A stretch of DNA of 64,000 nt from Phalacrocorax aristotelis (taxonomy: Eukaryota > Chordata > Aves > Suliformes > Phalacrocoracidae). The notes under the pieces were generated by a model. That model had not been told where the DNA came from and made no database searches. It saw only the letters and a program-made list of their open reading frames with translations. The stretch is taken from positions 42,985,191-43,049,190 of the forward strand of contig NC_134278.1 of the NCBI RefSeq assembly GCF_949628215.1. The letters run 5' to 3'. A program made the translations under genes and the position numbers. Positions 62,712-64,000 of the stretch are shown piece by piece; position 1 is the first letter of the stretch; the number at the start of each line of letters is the position of its first letter.

Positions 62712-63110
62712 TGTCCTGGTTTTGGTGGGAATAGAGCTGATTTTCTTCCTAGTAGCTGCTATAGTGCTGTGTTTCGGATTTAGTATGAGAATAATGTTGA
62801 TAACACACTGATGTTTTAGTTGTCGCTACGTAGTGCTTACACTAGTCAAGGACTCTTCAGCTTCCCATGCTCTGCCAGGTGCACAAGAAGCTGGGAGGGG
62901 GCACAGCTAGGACAGCTGACCCCAACTGACCAAAGGGATATTCTACACCATATGATGCCATGCCTAGTATATAAGCTGGGGGAAATTGGCCAGGGGGAGG
63001 GATCACTGCTCAGGAACTGGCTGGGCATTGGTTGGCGTGTGGTGAGCAATTGTACTGTGCATCACTTATTTTGTGTATTCTTCTTTTATCATTATTATTT
63101 CTTATTTGCT
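62712..63110 (+). mobile_element. Truncated solo LTR of the same ERV family
   Basis: Begins TGTCCTGGTTTTGGTGGGAA and follows the LTR at 17501 closely: shared TAGTATGAGAATAATGTTGA, TGGCTGGGCATTGG and a TATA box. The match ends near 63090-63110, before the T/C-rich 3' third and the terminal CA, so it is 3'-truncated. It has a GGGGCACAGCTAGGACAGCT segment that the first copy lacks. By eye the two differ at around one in ten positions over the first 185 bp. Same plus orientation, but 45 kb apart with no viral coding sequence between, so they are independent insertions. An open frame across it is incidental. Confidence 0.88.
62968..62975 (+). promoter_or_regulatory. LTR TATA box
   Basis: TATATAAG in the same context (CTAGTATATAAGCTGGGG) as in the LTR at 17501. 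Conserved promoter element of the U3 region; current activity unknown. Confidence 0.6.
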
Positions 63111-64000
63111 TATTCTTACGGACTCATAAATTTTGCATTTGTGGTCTAGTTCCAGTAAGAGTGACCTAAGATATCTGCTATCCAGAAAGCTCCATACTTC
63201 ATACTTCAGTAAGTAGAGTGTTTTACAGGATGTGAATGCTGCACACACAGACTTCCCATAGAACCACCTCTTCCACTTTCTGAACCACCACTTAAAAGCT
63301 GCCATTTCTGAGTGGCCTTCAGGAGGTATCTGGATGATTTCACTAATTTTATTCTAGGCAAATCAGATTTCTCATGCAATTTACTATGTGCTACCTCAGT
63401 GGGAGAACATATTTAATTTACGACTATGACTGAAAAGAACACCCTGGAGAGAGCTAATCTGAGATTCCTGCACCTTCTTACTCTCAAGCTACACATGCAT
63501 TCTTAGCATAGGTTCGTTGGTCCCTGAGGAAAGGAAATTGAAATATGTTTTCCAGTAGACATCTTAAAAACGGATATGCAGCCCTTCAGGAAGCCAGTGG
63601 AAGTTTGCATAGTAAGACAGGTTTAATGATAGTAAAGAAATTGCCTGAGTAATTTTCCTACAGATGTGAAATGTATGAGATCAATGCAGATACATTCTAT
63701 CTATCATTCTTCAGTCCAGCTTCTTTGAAGCCAGATTTGGATGTCTTAGTAAAACTACCAAATGATTTTTTCTTCTCAGTGACACAGCATCTTCGGAGCA
63801 GGAAGTTCGTTTCTTAATGTAAGAGAGAAACTCATGGTTTTCTTTGTAACTCTAAGGAAATAATCAGAAGACAATTTCTACTGCATTTGATAGATCGTAC
63901 AGACTCCTCAGCATTCCTTCCTTTTTTTCTGTGGCACAAAAAAAGGAAGGCTTTAGTTATGGGGTCTGGGCTATAATATCTCTGGTTTATAAATGACTTG
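63111..64000. other. Non-coding stretch, no gene seen
   Basis: No coding, repeat or regulatory signal that I can support. Confidence 0.5.

Noticed and set aside
17501..63110. One provirus bounded by the two LTRs
   Set aside because: The interval is 45 kb, holds no gag/pol/env, includes LINEs and a host-like exon, and the second LTR lacks its 3' end.
62820..63149. 109-codon frame
   Set aside because: It lies within the truncated LTR, which is non-coding.
1..64000. tRNA, rRNA or snRNA genes
   Set aside because: I saw no A/B box pair with a cloverleaf, and no rRNA or snRNA signature on either strand.

Overview
The window looks like vertebrate nuclear DNA, most likely from a bird. It is AT-rich, has no dense open reading frames, and carries CR1 LINEs whose 3' ends show the avian signature (an imperfect repeat of CATAGAATCAT next to GGTTGGAAGGGAC on the complementary strand). 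It also holds two copies of an endogenous-retrovirus LTR of a type I recognise from bird genomes, plus degraded MIR-like SINEs and ancient palindromic MITE-like relics. The LTR type suggests a non-galliform bird, but this is a weak inference.

Layout: 1-15 kb is unannotated AT-rich sequence with a compound tetranucleotide microsatellite (4591-4743) and a GC-rich, CpG-depleted block (10950-11340). At 15-18 kb there is a CR1 3' fragment (minus) and a complete solo LTR (plus, 17501-18032). At 18-31 kb there is single-copy-looking sequence with one striking perfect 33-bp inverted repeat (26490-26575). At 31-36 kb lie a possibly decayed coding stretch, a perfect 3 x 36 bp tandem repeat, a MIR relic, a MITE relic, a 5'-truncated CR1 (minus, 34621-35245) and a 480-bp pyrimidine array of exactly 96 pentamers in four main blocks (35456-35935). 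At 36-45 kb there is little beyond a 47-bp perfectly alternating purine-pyrimidine tract and a MIR relic.

The best candidate host gene piece is a minus-strand terminal coding exon at 45684-45938: a good 3' splice site, 84 codons open in phase 0, a TGA stop and a downstream AATAAA. I do not recognise the protein. About 1.5 kb away (47.46-48.05 kb) is a stretch with the look of a conserved non-coding enhancer, including a duplicated composite motif ending in TGCTAATCCT. A long but dead CR1 copy (50346-52965, plus) follows. Weaker minus-strand coding-like stretches occur at 53958-54214 and 57135-57518. A truncated second LTR of the same family lies at 62712-63110.

There are no operons, CRISPR arrays, rRNAs or recognisable tRNAs. 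The window reads as a gene-poor intergenic or intronic region shaped by old retrotransposons, with the 3' end of one unidentified gene on the minus strand. I found no coherent multi-gene system. Boundaries of repeats marked approximate are by eye.
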